DNA of 64,000 nucleotides from Linnemannia schmuckeri. Taxonomy: Eukaryota; Mortierellomycota; Mortierellomycetes; Mortierellales; Mortierellaceae. How positions within the stretch are numbered: position 1 is the stretch's first letter; every line of letters starts with the position of its first letter. Shown one piece after another: positions 1 to 12,788 of this stretch. The notes under the pieces are model-generated. The model did not search any database. It was given only the letters and a program-made list of their open reading frames with translations, and was not told the DNA's origin. The stretch is taken from positions 1,256,001 to 1,320,000 of the forward strand of contig JANATG010000017.1 of the NCBI GenBank assembly GCA_029449235.1. The letters run 5' to 3'. A program made the position numbers and the translations under genes.

Positions 1-278
1 CCTTAGAACTTCATACTCGCTAAAGCACTCAACGCTTGCAGGATCTATTACAAAAGCGACCACACGAACGAGCGCCACCGTTCCCATCACTCTCAGGCCG
101 CTTGTAAGAAGCCTTGCACAGCCTCTTTATTCACTCCACGTTCTTGACCAGACTCCTATAAGGCTTTGTGGCGGACTTCGTGAACATAGATGTATTACTG
201 ACATATTTTACTTTTTCCGTTGTTAGACCAACTCACTTATAACCACGCCGCAAAGAATTTTGTACAGAATCCAACAAA

Positions 279-578
279 ATGAAGGCATTTCAGCTGATTG
301 CTTTCCTGACAGTCGCTGCCAGCTGCTCCGCCCGTCTGTGCAATGATGGAACATGGTATATCAGAGGGTGCACCGCCACGACTGCTCGCACCGTCTGTCA
401 AGACTTTTGCAGACGTGCCAATACCGATGGCTGTCACGTTGAGGGTACGGGATGCCCTGTCAAGTCTACCTGCGAGACACCCGAGTTTGAGCGCGCGGAT
501 CATCCCACAGATCCCATGCCATGGAACTGCTGTGAGTGCGGATGTCGGCAGGGAAATGGCTGGTGCATTCACTCCTAA
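279..578 (+). CDS. small secreted protein with 12 cysteines
   Basis: A 99-residue single-exon ORF starts at the ATG at 279. The first ~18 residues (MKAFQLIAFLTVAASCSA) form a clear signal peptide: a Lys near the start, a hydrophobic core and small residues before the likely cut. The mature part of about 80 residues holds 12 Cys if the one right after the signal peptide is counted as mature, including a dense CCECGC cluster near residues 82-88, so a compact disulfide-bonded extracellular fold is likely. It stands alone; the next gene begins 2.1 kb downstream. I do not recognise a family. It could be an effector-like, adhesive or defence protein; the sequence alone does not decide. Antisense and +1-frame ORFs over the same span have no signal peptide or sensible composition and are treated as shadows. 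Confidence 0.7.
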   Translation: MKAFQLIAFLTVAASCSARLCNDGTWYIRGCTATTARTVCQDFCRRANTDGCHVEGTGCPVKSTCETPEFERADHPTDPMPWNCCECGCRQGNGWCIHS

Positions 579-2682
579 AAATGCTGTAGATAGCCATGAC
601 GTCCAAGACTCTGTGTTCAATCAACTTCTTTCTTTGCCCTAGCCTGCTAAATCACCGTCTTCCCAATGAAATCTCTTTTCCCTTTACCTATCTGTTTATC
701 ACTTTTTTCTGTGAGACTCACATCGCAGGAATGGAAGTCGCTGGCGTGCAATAAAGGGATTCCGAAAGAAACAAAGAAAGAGAGATTAAGGGTCAGGGGG
801 GATGAGAAACAAGGATAATACAATGCCTAGAACGAAAGTCCAAGGAAGGGTGGGGCCAAGGCTGTGGGTTTGATATGATTAAACATGAAATAGCATCGTG
901 GAGCAAAGATAGCACTCCACAAAGAACTATTCAGTCATGAGCTAGAAGTTCATGATCAGACAAGTTTTGGTGTAGGTAACTATGAACGTGCGAGTATACT
1001 GTTGCTATGGGACTATAAGATTCAGGCTTTTGTTGCAATGATTTGCCCTTTGAGAACAGTATCTCACTTTCTCTTTCTTGTTTGTATAGGCGTTCTCAAG
1101 GGCGGGTTGATAACTTGCCCATTGACAACGACGGTAATAAAATTGGTGCTCCTTTTTCATATGACGAAGCCTCTGTAGTCTAGCTAGCCACACTTTTACT
1201 GTAGTATTTGTAATGCACCAGGAATTCCTTGTTTGCTCTTTGTCTCTTTTCACATATTGTGGAGAGCCAGAGCAGCAGTATTGACAATCGTTTCTTCGGT
1301 GTACTACAGCCCCATCTTTCCTTTATTTACTGCTGGAGCGTAACAGTTGCTCTACAATCCTACCTACGGACCCTGCCTTTTGCAGCAGAGTAAAAGACGC
1401 GCAACAGGTCGAGATACTGAAGCTGTGCCTAGTGAGAGATAACCTTACGGCAATAGCTATTTCCAAGGCTACATAATTATACATTTAAGGCCACCGAAGG
1501 TAACCAGCAATATCTAAGGCGGATGACTGGATACTCTTCAAGGCCTTGATGAGAGGCGCGAAGATTGGTTCAAGGGGTGTGCCTGGGTAAAAGCATGAGG
1601 GCGACAATGGCAGCTTTGAACTGAGATTGATCGCGGTAATACTGAGTCTAATCGGAGTGTCCATGGTGATAGCTTTCGTATTCTGCAATTGAGCCAACAT
1701 GTCATCCACAAATTAGCCAGTGAGTTTGACTATAGGAACAGTTTCGGATAGAAGGCTGCCGCTCCTTGGACAGTCTCAATTGTATTCTCGAGTGCAATTT
1801 TGCCATCTTTACAGCTGTGGCTGTCGCTCATAACATCGTGCTTGTTATGATTTCCTGACACGCATGTCATTTGGATGATTATGGTCGCGTTGACTGTTTG
1901 TTACCTTGAGGTAGTTTCAAGGGCGCTGGGTTGTTGTTGCTAGTTTTACGGCAATCCAGGTCTGTTGGATTTTTAGCGTTTTTATTGCAATAAAGAACGC
2001 CGTATGTGTTTTTACGACTCTACACATTTGATATGAAGACAAGAAAGGAGGGACCAAGACGTTGTACGAGAGAATGTCGGTATCAAACACAGCAATGATA
2101 CGAAGTTAAAAAATTACCGCTCCCTGTGGACTAGAACATTTCCCTAATATGTCTCAGCCCTCTTTATATGACCGTTGAAGAAAAAATGATACAGCAATTT
2201 GTGCCTTCCCCTCTGCTCTGCCCCCTTATCTCCTGCCCCTGAATTCTTTTTCGTTTCTGTTTTCCATGACCACCAACCTTACCCCTTTGATATACATAAC
2301 TGAAAGGGATGTGTCTCCATCTTTCTTTCCTTCCCTTTCCCTCCCCTCACTCAACTTACATTTCCGTGCCTTTCTTACGCTGACGTCAACAAAAGCTCAC
2401 AGGACGGTCCAGATCATCATTTGCGTTCGTTGTGGCGTACGTGCATTTTTTTCCTGAATACTTTTTTTTTCAGGAGTGGCCCGCTCCTTTGTTTCGGCAG
2501 GAATACCACACCCGCTGTGTGGTCCTTTTTTTTTTTTGAGGGTACGTACTTTTTTTGTCTCGCCTTAGTGCTCTATCGCACTTTATACCTTGTCTGTTTG
2601 TCACTGAGGAGTCACCTCTTTCCTTCTTTCTCTTAACAACCCTCAGACATCCACATCCCTCTGTCGCTGTCCCTTCTCTACC
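579..2682. other. intergenic, no gene seen
   Basis: No ORF here has a signal peptide, domain or credible splice structure. The last 400 bases (from about 2270) are CT-rich and T-rich, as is usual upstream of genes in this window, and probably contain the promoter and leader of the gene at 2683. Confidence 0.5.
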
Positions 2683-3331
2683 ATGAGAGTTGTTACCTTC
2701 CTCAGCGCTGCTCTTGCCGCACTGGTCTGCATCCTTCCACAAGGTAATTTCTTTTTTCGATCTTGTTAGTAGCATGCAAGTATGGAGAAGTCGAGACCAA
2801 CCAAAAAAACAAATCGTCTTTTTTTGTAACCCTCCTCCCTTTGCACATACATTAGGCGGCGCGATACTGCAGTCCGATTCAAGACCTAATACACTGGGAA
2901 TAACCATACCATTCAATGTAGAACGCCACCAAAATCCTCGACTATCGAAACGCCAGACCGTCGAAATATGCACAACTCTACGCTTCTCCATCCGCGATGC
3001 ATTCCTCAATCTTGAACAACGCTATCTTCCCATCCGAAGCACCTTCACACCCCGCTCTCAAGGCGATACTGACCTTATCACCAATTTAGACACTGAAAAA
3101 CAGAACCTCGAAGTACCTTTGCAAGCGATTATCCAGAGACACGAGTTTTTTGATAACGTTAAAGGGAAGGTGATTATGGGAGCGGCAGATCAGATGTGGA
3201 GAGTGGTAGAGGAGATGAGAAGGAGATGCGTTGTCGAGGATGACGGTGTGTATGGGGAGTTATGGGGGTTGGTTATGATGGGTGTACTGGGCGGGACCGC
3301 CAAGTACCTGGTGACTGGCTGTGCAAACTAA
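2683..3331 (+). CDS. small secreted protein, two exons
   Basis: The start is the ATG at 2683, in a good context (ACCATGAG). Exon 1 (2683-2743) encodes a signal peptide of about 20 residues with a hydrophobic Leu/Ala core. A donor AAG|GTAATT and an acceptor CATTAG bound a 112-nt intron, and exon 2 is 2856-3331; joining them keeps the frame and gives 178 residues. The long ORF that runs through the intron would lack the signal peptide, so the spliced model is preferred. The mature protein is soluble and has few cysteines. Its end (residues ~130-178) is rich in Glu, Arg and Val followed by a Gly/Met-rich hydrophobic stretch. No family recognised. It may belong to the lineage-specific secreted proteins common in soil fungi. 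Confidence 0.6.
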
Positions 3332-4040
3332 ATAAATAATGAGGTTTTTTTGTCTTTTTAGTTGTCTGTTTGTTTAGTTGTTTTCGGGGGATCGAGGAAG
3401 GTTTATTTAGGTGTTTATGTGTGCGCATGTATGTGTTGAACGGTAGTATCATTTCAGGTCATTTAATTCCTGCCCGGTCACCCCATCCCTCCTCCTTCCA
3501 CATGCCTTGTGCTATTGTTTCTATTTTTTTTTCCGCTATTCTCCTGAGATAGAAGGACACTGAGCGCAATTGTCCTTCTCTTGTTCATGCCTGCGTTCGC
3601 TTTGCTTGTTTATTTGTTCTGTCTTGTTTGTTTGTGTACTTAGTGTGGATGGACCATGCGCAATGGGCGATTGCTCAAATTTGTTTTGATGCCGTTCTCT
3701 CTCGTTCTCTTTTTCGTTCTATTTTCTTTAACCCCTGGATTTTTGGATGTTTTGATGACTTCTTTGTCATGCCTTACCTGTTGTTCATCTGTCACTTCCT
3801 CTTCCTCTCATTATGTTGTCTGATCAATAGGAATAGGGGTAAGGAATGGATAAAGTACACTTAGCCCTTCTCTCATGCCTTTTGTTTTTGTTATCACACC
3901 TGTCGTTTTTTCCTTCTTTCCTCATCCTTCCCCATTCCTCTTTTAAATTATTCTCTCTCTCTTTTTTTTTCCCTCTTCCTCTCCACTTCAAGTTTCATCC
4001 ATCCCCACCTCAATCTTCCTATCGCTCTTATCGCTTGACC
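3332..4040. other. intergenic, CT-rich leader region
   Basis: The stretch 3470-4035 is strongly pyrimidine-rich and ends directly before the ATG at 4041. It most likely holds the 3' end of the previous transcript and the promoter and 5' UTR of the next gene. An in-frame upstream ATG at 3846 would add a low-complexity hydrophobic leader, and I do not use it. Confidence 0.4.
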
Positions 4041-5637
4041 ATGGCACTACAGCAACAACAACAACAACAAGAACGGCCACAATTAGCCCAGCGCAGGACA
4101 ACCAACTCCTCCTCCTCCTCCATCTCCTCCACCGCCTCATCAACCAACTCATCCACCACTACGATCACTACCCCCTCTTCCTCCTCAACTAACGTCACAA
4201 CTCTCAACGACACCCCTTCCTCCGAAGAAACGATATGGTACCTAGCCTACGGATCCAATATGGACCCACGCATCCTAACTGACTCTCGCAAAATCATCCC
4301 TCTAGAAACAAAACGAGTCCGAGTCCCCGATTACTGGCTCAGTTTCGATCTTGGTGGGATTCCGTTCTCCGAGCCCTGTTTTGCGTCGATTTTGAAGAAG
4401 GAGCCGGAGAGGATGAGGGAGAAGGAGTATGCGATGAAGGTGCATGCTCATTGTCGGTTTGGGCAGGCGTTTGTGTGGAAGGAGTCGGAGGAGGAAGGAG
4501 GGGAGGGGGCGTATCCGATGGATTTGCATGGGGTTGTGTATCGGATCACGTTGCGGGATTGGGAGTTAATTGTTCACAGCGAGGTATGTTTTGATGGTGA
4601 ATGTACATGGGACTGTTGTGTCGTTCTGTTGTTTTCTATCGCTTGCTCGTAATTTTTTTTCGTCAGAGCATCTATCTTGTTTTTTTGTTGTACTCCGTTC
4701 TTGTTGTTTGTTGTATTTTCTTGCTCATTTGTTAAGAGGGGGAGGGACTGTGCGGCGAGAGCAAAAGAAAATTAAAAGATGGCTCATGGATCAGCGTCCA
4801 TGTCTCAGGGGTGAAAGCCAACATGCCTTTGTGCTTATTTTTGCTTCCCACTCCTTTTTTTTCCTTCACCCTTCCCCTATTTTTTCTTGACTTGCCTTTT
4901 CTTTTCCTTTCCTTCCCTCCCTGCCATTCCTAATTTACATTCCTTCTCTTTTGCCTCCCCTGGATTCTAATCCCCCAAAATTCTTTTCTCCTCTTTGTCC
5001 ATCTGCACATATACATGCACGCATGAACTGAACAAAACAAAATCAAACAAAAAAATAGGGCGGCTGGGGCCACGACGTTCCGATCGGCTATGACATGATC
5101 CACGTCTCCTGCGAAGTCTACAACACCTCGCCCCCACAACAGATCTCCGCACGAGTCCTCCTAGCCCGACCAAAATCCATCAAACCCAACTGTCAACCTT
5201 CCCTCCGCTACAAGAACCTCCTCACCACCGGAGCACGGTACCACAACCTCCCTCCCGCATACCAAGACTCTCTCGCCCGAGTTGTACCATATACCTGTCA
5301 AGGCCCCGCGGCGATCCGAGCGAAAAGACTGTTTCGAGTGTTTAATCTGCCGTTGGAATGGACTTTCGCGGCGATTGTGGGATTGAACAGAGGGAAGGAG
5401 GGGAGGGAAGAGCAGAAGCAGCCGCCGTATTGGATGGCGTGGTTGTTTGATAAGACGTATCGGTTCGCCAGTTGGGCACATGATTGGGTGCTTTTGCCCG
5501 TTGTGGGGGTTTCCGGGAGGTGTTTGGAAGATGGGGAGATGAGGCGTTTGAGGGAGGGGATTGAGAAGGAGTTAGTGGAGGAAGAGGAGAAGAGGAGGCA
5601 GGCGAATGTGACGAATGTGGAGGTGTTGGAAGAGTGA
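4041..5637 (+). CDS. gamma-glutamylcyclotransferase-like protein
   Basis: Two exons, 4041-4583 and 5059-5637, join in frame across a long 475-nt intron (donor GAG|GTATGT, acceptor AATAG) to give 373 residues. Residues 1-55 are Gln-, Ser- and Thr-rich low complexity. The motif WYLAYGSNMD follows at about residue 63; this YGSN loop is the substrate-binding signature of the gamma-glutamylcyclotransferase/AIG2 fold. YPMDLHGVVYRI and the exon-2 start fit the rest of the small beta barrel. The C-terminal part after residue ~300 is a basic and acidic helical extension not needed for the fold. Family members release 5-oxoproline from gamma-glutamyl compounds (glutathione breakdown), but the general acid Glu was not placed with certainty. 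The ATG at 4041 was chosen over 3846 because translation upstream is pyrimidine-tract coding. Probably cytosolic. Confidence 0.75.
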
Positions 5638-7163
5638 GATGAAGGGAATGAGTGTCTGGAATGTATCAACATTTCTGCATTCATTTTTTTGTTGTTTTCG
5701 ATTTTTTTCTTTTGCCTCCGATACAGAAAGCAAGTAATAGTAAATGACATATCGAACTTTTTATCACTGTGGTTTGATTGGTATCAAAAAATGACTGCGA
5801 CAAGTTCGCGTTTGGTGGCGTATCTAAGACTGGTCGACCAGTGATCGACGACCTTTGCCGGTGACAAGCAAAAAAAGATGACGTCACCGCGGATGACCGA
5901 GGTCGATTTGCACGTGACTGCTCTGCTCAATTATTGCTGTTCGATCATGAACCAATCAGATCACGAGGGCAGCTGTCGAATTTAATTTTAGACACAGCAG
6001 GCTGGACCAGACAGCAGGCTGCACCGCGGAGGCGGAGGAGGGAGAGGAAGGCGAAAGGAGGTCAAATGAAAATTTGAAGGGAGAAAAGGAAGAGGGAAAA
6101 GGGAAAAGGGCGGGTGCAACAGCACACGAACAAAGAGGGAAGAAGAAGGTTGGACCTTTCATTCGTTTTGAGGGAACTAAAACGTAACGACGATAGGGCA
6201 GAAATTAACGACGAAAGCTCGAGTATGAATATTGGCGGGAAAAGAGGAAGAAAAGGTGTGGTTGTTGACAAACAAAGAAGTATAGGAAGAAAAGAGACTG
6301 TCGTGTGGTCCATTCTTGAGGTGTGAAGGAAGTGCGTAATGATATGGAAACGGGTGTGCCTCCTCTCTTCAACTTGTTTGCTATAGAGTGCCTCCCTTTT
6401 TTTTTTTTTTTTTTTTTTTTTGCCTGCTGTCTCCGACTATTTTCCTCTTCTTTTCCTATGTACGCTCCTCTCACCTCTTTTTTACTCTTTTCGCCTTTTC
6501 TTTCTTCAAACCTCACCCCGTCCCACACACACTCACACCTCATTTCTTCTCTCTTCTCCTTGTTTCCCTTCCCTTCCTTCCCTTCTCTTTTGTACTTCTG
6601 CACTGATCTCATCCCCCTTCCCTTTTTCTCTTCTCTCATTCTTCCTTCCCTCCCTTCCGCCATCATCCCCTTCACTCCGCTGATTACCACCTGACCCGTC
6701 CACTTACACTGCTACTCTGTTGCTGCTGCTGCTGCCAACTGTCGTTGGAACACTATTCTCTCTGTCCATACCCAGCCCCCCTCCTCACTCACTCCTCTCT
6801 CTACACTCGCCACCCCTTTTGTCTCTTTGTATTACCCTTTCCCTTTTATCCCAACATTCATGTCCACCATCCCTTCATAAACAACAGCAACCATATCCCA
6901 TACGCACAGCAAATATCCACCATCCATTCCATACATATACATATTAAACCATAGAACAATTACTGCCAAGCCTAACAGCAACCCAGCATCACAGCCTCGC
7001 ATATCACATCCCCTAAAACCATATCGCCGCCTCTTTTTCAAACACTTCTCCCTTCGGACCCCCTTCTTTTTTTTATTTGTCCATTGTTATTCCCTGCGCA
7101 CACGGCCTCTTCTCTCTCTCTTCATATCAAATAACCACCACCAACAACCAACGCTACCCACAG
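5638..7163. other. intergenic; T- and CT-rich
   Basis: No supported gene. A homopolymer T run lies near 6397-6420 and is followed by about 700 bases of pyrimidine-rich sequence that leads to the gene at 7164. Numerous short ORFs here consist of Phe, Leu, Ser and Pro and only reflect the base composition. Confidence 0.4.
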
Positions 7164-10009
7164 ATGGACTGGTCTCCTCCATCACCGACCTCCTTGACCT
7201 CCTCAGAGTCATCGTCGTCTTCATCCTCTTCATCCTCATCAACAATGGCTGTCGACGACACTCCCGCCTCAGCTTCAGCTTCAACAGACAACACCCATAA
7301 TAACAACAACGACAACAGCCTCATCGACATCTACTACTCACATCAACCTCACCAACAACAGCAACAGCAACATATAACATACCAGCACTACCATCAGCAC
7401 CTGCAGCGAGAACATGTCGACCCACATATGACTGAACACATTGCTGATTTGTGTATACAGAAACTGCAGCATCCTTCATCCGGGAGACAGAATACTTTGC
7501 TTCGTCAAGTTCAGCTTACATGGTACGTCTTAAATAGCGTGGGTGGGTGAATGAGTGCGGTGAAGATGGTCGTTGGCAAATTGTGAAAAGGATAATAGAA
7601 CACAAGCATTGGAAGAAGGATGATTGACTCTGTGATAAAATATGAACAATTCAACAAGCTATCTAACAGCATTGAGACAATGAGAGATGGACGTGATGTT
7701 TAGAAGGAGGCGACCATGGTAACTTTGAAATGGTCAAAAGTATCGAACGAGCATTGAAAGAATGAGATTCTTTGCAAGAGGAAAGTGATTAACGCCTTTG
7801 TGTTTGCATGCATATGCTTTTTAATGCAATTAGTATGCTGCATCGGATCAGGATGCAGGCATTCTTGCGCCCAGTCATGGCCGGATACCATCACCATCAC
7901 CAGCAGCAGCAGCAGCAACAACAACTCCTGCTTCAACAACAACAACAACAGCAGCAGCAGCAGCAGCAACAAGAACAGATGCAACTACAGCTCCAACAGG
8001 AGCAACAGCACCTCCAGGAGCAGCAGGCATTCGATCAGGAGATTGCGTCCCATTCGGAATACGATCAACAACAGTCTACGTCGGGATACGAGTGGGGCCA
8101 AGTGTCTACTTCAGCCCTCTCGCTTGACATGCTACTCAGCTTGGGATCTACTTCGACTGCAACTGGGCCTATATCTATTCCTTCGCAACCTCAGTCGTCG
8201 AATGGTAGCGTAACAGGGTCCGCTTTGACTTCCATACCCGATCCTACCATGTTTGACTTTTACTCGTCGTTGCAGCAGCAGCAGCAGCAACTGCAGCAGC
8301 AGCAGCAGCAGCATTATCACTCACTCTCGCTCTCCTCTATCCCCTTGGTCTCCTATTCAGAAGATTACTCCTCCTCCTCTCCCTCAGCAAACGCGGCTTC
8401 ATCCCTCGTCCTATCGACCCAACAACCTTCTTCCTCTTCCTCACACCTGCCCCAGCAGACGTATTATGAGCTCCTGATGGCAGCCAATCCCAATGAGCCG
8501 CTCTCTCAGCTCCTGTCAACCAGCGCTGCTACCATGACTTCGACCTGCTTCACTGCCACAGCCTCCTCCTCTATACCCAGCACTGTTGCATCGTCCTCTT
8601 CATCGGCATTGCCATTGGATCATTCCTCCACCTACACCTCCTCTATTGACTCTATCCCCTCAGTATCCGCGTCCTCACTATCACCAGTCACAGTGGTTGA
8701 TGTTGAAGGCCCAACGGCAGAGCAGATCCTCACCTCAGTCGCTTCTGTTTATTCCATGGCAGCCTTCCCTCACGGACCCTCTCAGGATGCACATCAACAA
8801 CAACAGCAGCAGCAGCACCTGCAGCAACAGACAGTTCCTCTCACTACAAAGGAAATCATGGATGCTCTTTCGGGTCAATTCCCAATCCAACCAGTCTTGA
8901 CATCGACTGTGACGGAGATATCACCGCCCATCGTTGCTCCGGTCATCCTCAGCGCCGCCACTGCGACATCCAACGACGGGGACTTTTCCGAAACTACAGA
9001 CGACGTCAAGGAAGCAACAGCCTCTTCTTTGGACTCCAAAGATTCAACTGATATTTCCCACGGTGAGACTGTGACTACGACGGCAGTTGAATCAGGAGCA
9101 GTCTCAGAATGGACGTCTGCTGCCGCTGATGCTACAACAGCGCCATTGTCGGGAGTACCCTCAAAATCGATACCAGTTGTCCATGTAGGCCTGAGACACG
9201 AACATCAGCAGCAGCAGCAGCAGCAGCAGCAGGATGAATCGTGGGAAAGCGATGCCGATGTCCTCAGCCCTCCTTCGCTTGTCTACGCTCATGATACGGA
9301 CGACGAGGGCAGTAGTCCAACGAACTCTTTTTCGTGCGTAACTAGTCCCCCCGCTCAAGTTGATCTAGAAATGAGCGAAATGACGCTCACATCGCCTCCA
9401 CTTTCGCCGTCAAGAGGCCTCAGGATGCTCAAGCGAAGTAAGAGTCTTGCAGCAGGAGGATTGACGGGTCAGAGTGCAGAAAATGGCCAGTCCGCAAGTC
9501 AACGTCGCAAGTCTCGGAGGATTAGTCGTCGATACCAGAACGTGTCAGAGCCGAGCTCCTTTGGGTCGCGTCTGGATACGTTGGAGTCTGAGCTGGATGA
9601 GCAGTATGAACTGGACAGTCAGCAGCAAAGACAGCAGCAACAACAGCAGCCCCAGCAGGTGGCTACGATGCCTCCAAAACGCCGGCGACCAAGTGACGAC
9701 GACGTATCAGAGTCGCCCTGTTCTAGTCCGGAATCTTCTCCACCCTCTCCCAGGACTCCCCCACCTTCCTCAGCGTTGCCTCCCATCACCGCCACTCATG
9801 ACGACGATTTGGCTCCTCGCCATGATGGCGTTGTGATGGCGCATTCGATTGACCACGAGCTAGACACATCCAAGCGATTCAAGGCCGAGGAAGTCCAGCA
9901 GGCAGGTGTAGATGGAGAGGATGCTGGCGTCCTATCTCCACTGCTCCTGTCTCGGTCTCCCAAGCGCCAGTCGTCCCGTCTCCTTCGACGTACGTCCGGT
10001 CGCACCTAG
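7164..10009 (+). CDS. large Gln/Ser-rich protein, possible nuclear regulator
   Basis: Two exons. Exon 1 is 7164-7522; exon 2 runs from about 7834 to 10009. Donor TG|GTACGT and acceptor ATTAG keep the frame and give about 844 residues. The protein is built of polyQ runs (about residues 63-70, 140-170, 270-290 and near 450-580), Ser/Thr/Pro-rich stretches and a short ordered stretch around the exon junction (EHIADLCIQKLQHP, then RIRMQAFLRP). The C-terminal third has basic patches that resemble nuclear localisation signals (RRKSRRISRR, PPKRRRPSDDD) beside SPESSPPSP-type phospho-sites. This composition is typical of fungal transcriptional co-regulators, but no DNA-binding domain is visible, so the function is inferred only. 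The acceptor is chosen by frame; a nearby AG at 7858 would break it. The CAG/CAA runs could vary in length between strains. Confidence 0.6.
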
Positions 10010-11198
10010 TCTATCTGTTTTTTTTTTTATCTTTTCCTGGACAGACTCTCTCTCGTCCAGTCCTCAGCCGTGGCAAGACCGCACTCTGCTGCATAGGCCT
10101 ACTTTTTTTCTTTCTCTTTTTGTTTTTGTCTGTACTACACACCCTACTATTATTGTTTATTTAGTTTTTGCCTCTTCTTCCTTATTACTGCTATTACACT
10201 CCCCCTCTTGTACAACCACTTTTTTGTTTATCCTTACTTATTTCCATGGGACAAACTACATACTCCCATTTCATTCAACCTTACAATATCCTACATTAAC
10301 GTCGTTCATTTACTACGCTAAAGAAAAACGAAACAAAAAAATACACGTTATGCCAAAAGGTACCCTTTCGTTGGTACTCCCACACACACACCTATTCTGA
10401 CCATCCGTTGTTGTTGTATTTTCCCGCCCTTTTATTTTATTGTGTTCCCGACCAACGGGTCCAACGGGCTGTCCCTTTAAATTAATTCGTGGAGGACACC
10501 TGTCCATATGCGTGACATGGTGTTGTCTATTTGATGTTTTTGTTTTCTGCAATCCTTGTTTTCTTGAGTGATATCAAATAAATGCGCCACTCCTATGTTT
10601 GTACCACAGACCCTTTTTTTTCCGTGAATGGCGATCAAGGTTTGTTAAATGAAAAGAGGAAAGAAATGACGGGAAGACTGGGAGAGGCGAGTGAAGGTTT
10701 TTGATCAGGTGCGACTCTTTATCTTCTCTTTTGTGTGGTTCATTTCAGGCGCTCCTTCTTCTACTGAGGAGCATGGGAGGGTGTGATGAGAATTGGTGGC
10801 GTTATTTTCATTCATTTTAGGTAATGATCATATGAGCGTTGGTCTCACACCAGTTGGTAGGCTTTGACGGACCTCATTGCCTTTTCAGGTTATTTTCCGG
10901 TTTCATTTCTGGTCTTTTTTCCGCATACACCTTGAAACTACTGCCTAGAGGACATGTAGGACATCCCGATGGCCCTTTTTTTTTTTTTTTCCTTGCCCAT
11001 ATTCAGTTGTCGCTATGCTTCGTATTGGCTTTTGGTATTACCAGAAAAAGTCATGGAGTCTACAAATGGATAGGAGGGCAGCTGTAAGGGGCAATGACGT
11101 GTTGTGGGTCAATGCAGAACAGCTCCTCCTTTTGACTCTTATCCGTTAATTTTTGTTTTCTTTGTCTCCGGCTTTTTCTTATTGTTATTAATTCGCAC

Positions 11199-11237
<39 letters not shown>

Positions 11238-12788
11238 TTGTTTGGTGGTTTGGATTCTTTGCTACTGTCCACTCCTTCCATACCTTTCTTTCCTGCCTAC
11301 CTGCTTTCAATCACGTCTTTGTTACTGCATATATATGTGGGTGCCATGCTTATAGTTTGTGTCTCCTTGCATATTTTTTTTCCTCGCGAAAAAAAAAAAA
11401 CACGAGAAGAAAAATGCCGGTCGAGGGACGAGATGAAGGGACGAACGGACTGATAGCCTGGAGTACATAATAAAGGAGTTAAAGACAATAGTGTAATGGA
11501 AAGGTACCTCAACAATATGCGCAATTGCAGGACACGGACACAGCAGTTTTCTTTTTTTCCTTTTCATGCCTTGATCTTTTGCCTCCGAGTTCTGAAATCG
11601 TTTGATTAGGTTCTTGAACAATTTGAAGGCTTGCATGAAATGGCGATGGTATAATACGGCATGAAAGGGGGCAGTAGGGAGACTGGGAGCTGGATATAAA
11701 AAGCGAGGGGTATAATGACATGTGTATGTGTATATGTGCATGAGGGATCAAGTGTTGTGAAATGTGATGTGGGCTCATATTTTTTTAACGAAGTAAACGG
11801 ATGAATGGATGGGCGGGAAACAGGGAGAGTGAGAGAGAGGGCAGAAGGGGATAGGTTCATCGTGTGTGTGTATGTGTATGTGCTCTCAAATTATTGGACG
11901 GTTGGAGAGCACTTTGATTTCGATCTCTGTCTTTTCTCTCTCTTTTGAAGAGAAAGAGAGGGCAAGTGGGGGTGTGCGAGGCAGAGGAAGATGTTAAGAG
12001 TGGGAATAAGAGAGACTAGAGTGTCAGAGTAAATGCAGAGGCGCCAAGGGGTTGAAGGTGGGCTGAGGGAAAGGGAAGGAAAGAGATGGGGGGTATGTGG
12101 ATGTGTAATGGCATCAGCACAGAAAACACATACACCTGAGAGGCACAGACACAATGAGAGAGAGGAAGGCATGCCCACATCCTCGGCAAGACCTGTTTGT
12201 TCTTCGGAGAATAAGAATCAAGGTGATAAATATGTGTGTATGTGTGTGTGCTTTTTACCCCCCCTATGTCCAATGCACAAAAAGGGGTAAAAGAGCATAA
12301 GGGTCTCCAGGTCGGCTGTCCTGTCAGCAGTCTCCTTTGTATTTTTAGAGGGGTGTTGTAGGACGACCAACCCTGAGCTGAGTTGAGCTGTGTTTTTTCA
12401 GGAACAGGTTGGTTGACCAGGTTGGGCCTTGCTTCACCCATTTGTCTCTCTTGATGTTGTTGCCGTCGTTTGTGTCCGTTTGTGTTCACTTCCAAAGAAT
12501 ATTTCTGTTCTTCTTTCTTGCCTTCTTCTTACTTTTCTTTTTCTTTTCGTTTTCTCATCATCTTGCCTTTTTTTCACTTTGCCATCTATCATCCGCACAC
12601 ATACCCCTTCTTTTACTTGTTTGCCACCAAACACCTCATCTTTGACATCCGTGTCTCCTTCCTTTCCTTTCCTTTTTTTTATTGCCTAACTCTCTCACCC
12701 CCTTTTTACCGACAGCCTACTTGCACTTCACACATCACCCCTTACCTCTCCCCCTTTCCCTTCCTCCTGCACAGGTGTTCACTCTACA
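10010..12788. other. intergenic with long poly(T)
   Basis: A 2.8-kb stretch with no supported gene. Notable items are poly(T) runs near 10977-10991 and at about 11200-11235 (roughly 35 T), a short purine-rich block at 11800-12100, and a pyrimidine-rich leader at 12500-12780 before the next ATG. Confidence 0.4.

Noticed and set aside
279..578. Cys-rich protein as a toxin
   Set aside because: Cysteine density alone does not show toxicity, and no known toxin family is recognised.
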